From the NCBI GenBank assembly GCA_963728855.1, contig CAVSLN010000006.1, forward strand, positions 62,001 to 126,000: a DNA stretch of 64,000 nucleotides. Reading direction: 5' to 3'. Position 1 is the first letter of the stretch, and each line of letters opens with the position of its first letter. Under the pieces are notes generated by a model. That model worked only from the letters and a program-made list of their open reading frames with translations. It ran no database searches and was not told the origin of the DNA. The DNA comes from AC-43 sp963728855. GTDB taxonomy: Bacteria; Actinomycetota; Actinomycetes; Mycobacteriales; Micromonosporaceae. Of the stretch, positions 63,180 through 64,000 are shown piece by piece. The position numbers and the translations under genes are program-made.

Positions 63180-64000
63180 ATGGGTCCACGTCCGGTTGAA
63201 GGTCCGTTGCAGGCGGAGATGGTGTGCTCGGCGACGCTGACCCTGGGCATGCACCCCGATGATCTAGAAATTATGGAGAGGGTTATAACCTGGCGGCTCA
63301 TGCCGCAGTTTCCGGGAATCGGGCGCAGCGCCTGGATCAAGCTGACGCATCCATTCAAGGCGCAGTGTGGCCTAGGCGCGCAGGTCATAAGGTCGTTAAA
63401 GCTAAAAGGCGTTGGCCTGCGAGACCATCGCGGCGGCACGCACCACCCTAGCAATGCGACCTACAGCCGGCCGGATGCCCACTTAGGAATCGACGAACGT
63501 GGCGGGTTCTCCGAGCTGTTGTCTGCGCCCGCCCCCATGGGGGCCCTCACCTTGACCAGGGCCATCGTCGAGTACGCGACGGCACGCGAGCTCTCCGCGG
63601 CGGGGCCAATCTCTGAAGTCCCGCTCTTCATTTATCGATACCCAGAGCTTGACGGCTTTCGGGACGACCGGGGAAGCGTGTCTGACCTGGCCGTCGTTGT
63701 CGCCGGGCTGCCTGCGGACAGTCCGGCGCGAGGTTACAATGTAGTCCATTACGCCAAGCAAGATCCCAGTATCCAGGCGGCGGTACACAACTGGGCGCGG
63801 GCCCACATCGGCGACGGCGAGTTCGATTGGGCCCGGGCACAACTCGCCCTCTGGCTCGAATACGGGAAGAGGTTGCGGGAATTTCACGGATGCGGCTTCT
63901 ATCGGTACAATGCCCATTCGTCCAACCTCGGTGTAGGTGACCACGGTGTCTTTCTCGTAGATCTTGACTCAACCCGACATTTGCTGGAGTGCCCGGCCCG
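63180..64000 (+). CDS. Kinase-fold-like protein, runs off the window
   Basis: An uninterrupted frame of 273 codons from ATG 63180 (GGAAGGTGAGGG upstream) to the window end, with no stop. Features: RSLKLKGVGLRDHRGG (Lys74/Lys76, beta-3-like), GALTLTRAIVEYATARELSA (Glu131, helix-C-like), VPLFIYRYPEL hinge-like, LREFHGCGFYRYNAHSSNLG (His246, Asn249, catalytic-loop-like without the usual Asp), and VFLVDLDSTRH (Asp261/Asp263, DFG-like). The order resembles SelO-like or aminoglycoside-phosphotransferase folds. Function unknown; fold assignment is inference. Confidence 0.65.
   Translation, partial: MGPRPVEGPLQAEMVCSATLTLGMHPDDLEIMERVITWRLMPQFPGIGRSAWIKLTHPFKAQCGLGAQVIRSLKLKGVGLRDHRGGTHHPSNATYSRPDAHLGIDERGGFSELLSAPAPMGALTLTRAIVEYATARELSAAGPISEVPLFIYRYPELDGFRDDRGSVSDLAVVVAGLPADSPARGYNVVHYAKQDPSIQAAVHNWARAHIGDGEFDWARAQLALWLEYGKRLREFHGCGFYRYNAHSSNLGVGDHGVFLVDLDSTRHLLECPA

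Noticed and set aside
63483..63944. 153-codon reverse-strand gene
   Set aside because: It is opposite the longer forward frame that has a good ribosome binding site and kinase-like motif order.

Overview
The window reads as chromosome of a high-GC actinobacterium, most likely a Micromonosporaceae member. Coding DNA is very GC-rich, GTG starts and short overlapping operons are common, and the linked set tRNA-Ser / SRP RNA / dnaX / ybaB / recR followed by leuA, aspartokinase and asd matches that family's core gene order. I worked by reading and translating; no database search was run.

Layout. 0-25 kb is mostly core: a PHP/PolX-type gene start, mtnA, an ArsR/AHSA1 pair between two decayed IS5-like ends, a LuxR-VOC fusion, prephenate dehydrogenase, tadA with its partner gene, a six-gene MacAB-like efflux operon with an orphan response regulator inside it, deoD, tRNA-Ser(CGA), a secreted protein made of two nearly identical malectin-like domains, an XRE-TPR regulator, tRNA-Ser(GGA), SRP RNA, dnaX, five perfect-length 42-bp repeats, ybaB and recR. 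25.5-31.6 kb is a dppABCDF-type peptide ABC operon riddled with 1-2 base indels. 31.6-45 kb returns to core genes: a secreted HNH nuclease, glucan phosphorylase, leuA with a Leu-rich leader peptide, aspartokinase-asd, an MFS/TetR pair, and a CE4 deacetylase divergent from an alpha/beta hydrolase across paired operator-like palindromes.

45-64 kb is accessory. A tRNA-Pro-like 3' end at 45.3 kb may be an integration scar. A TetR regulator faces two tandem short-chain reductases across a complex operator. From 50.4 kb the DNA is nested mobile debris: an IS3-like remnant, a CocE-type hydrolase cut by an ISAs1-like end, an intact ISKra4-family element with a 9-bp target duplication, a conserved gene of unknown function split by a transposase/AAA-ATPase element (removal plus one copy of a 6-bp duplication restores the frame exactly), an M20 amidohydrolase of lower GC, an IS1380 fragment, and an ISAs1 shell holding a broken gene and the 3' part of a group II intron. 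The last kilobase holds a 43-codon Cys/Ser/Thr-containing small ORF 7 bp upstream of an open frame of at least 273 codons with kinase-fold-like features that runs off the window. This pair is the best candidate here for an undescribed system.

How the genes work together: mtnA and deoD belong to nucleoside/methionine salvage; aspartokinase and asd form an operon for the aspartate family; leuA is probably controlled by its leader; dnaX, ybaB and recR are replication/repair housekeeping. The efflux operon (two adaptors, response regulator, ATPase, permease, small membrane protein) is a self-contained regulated transport unit.
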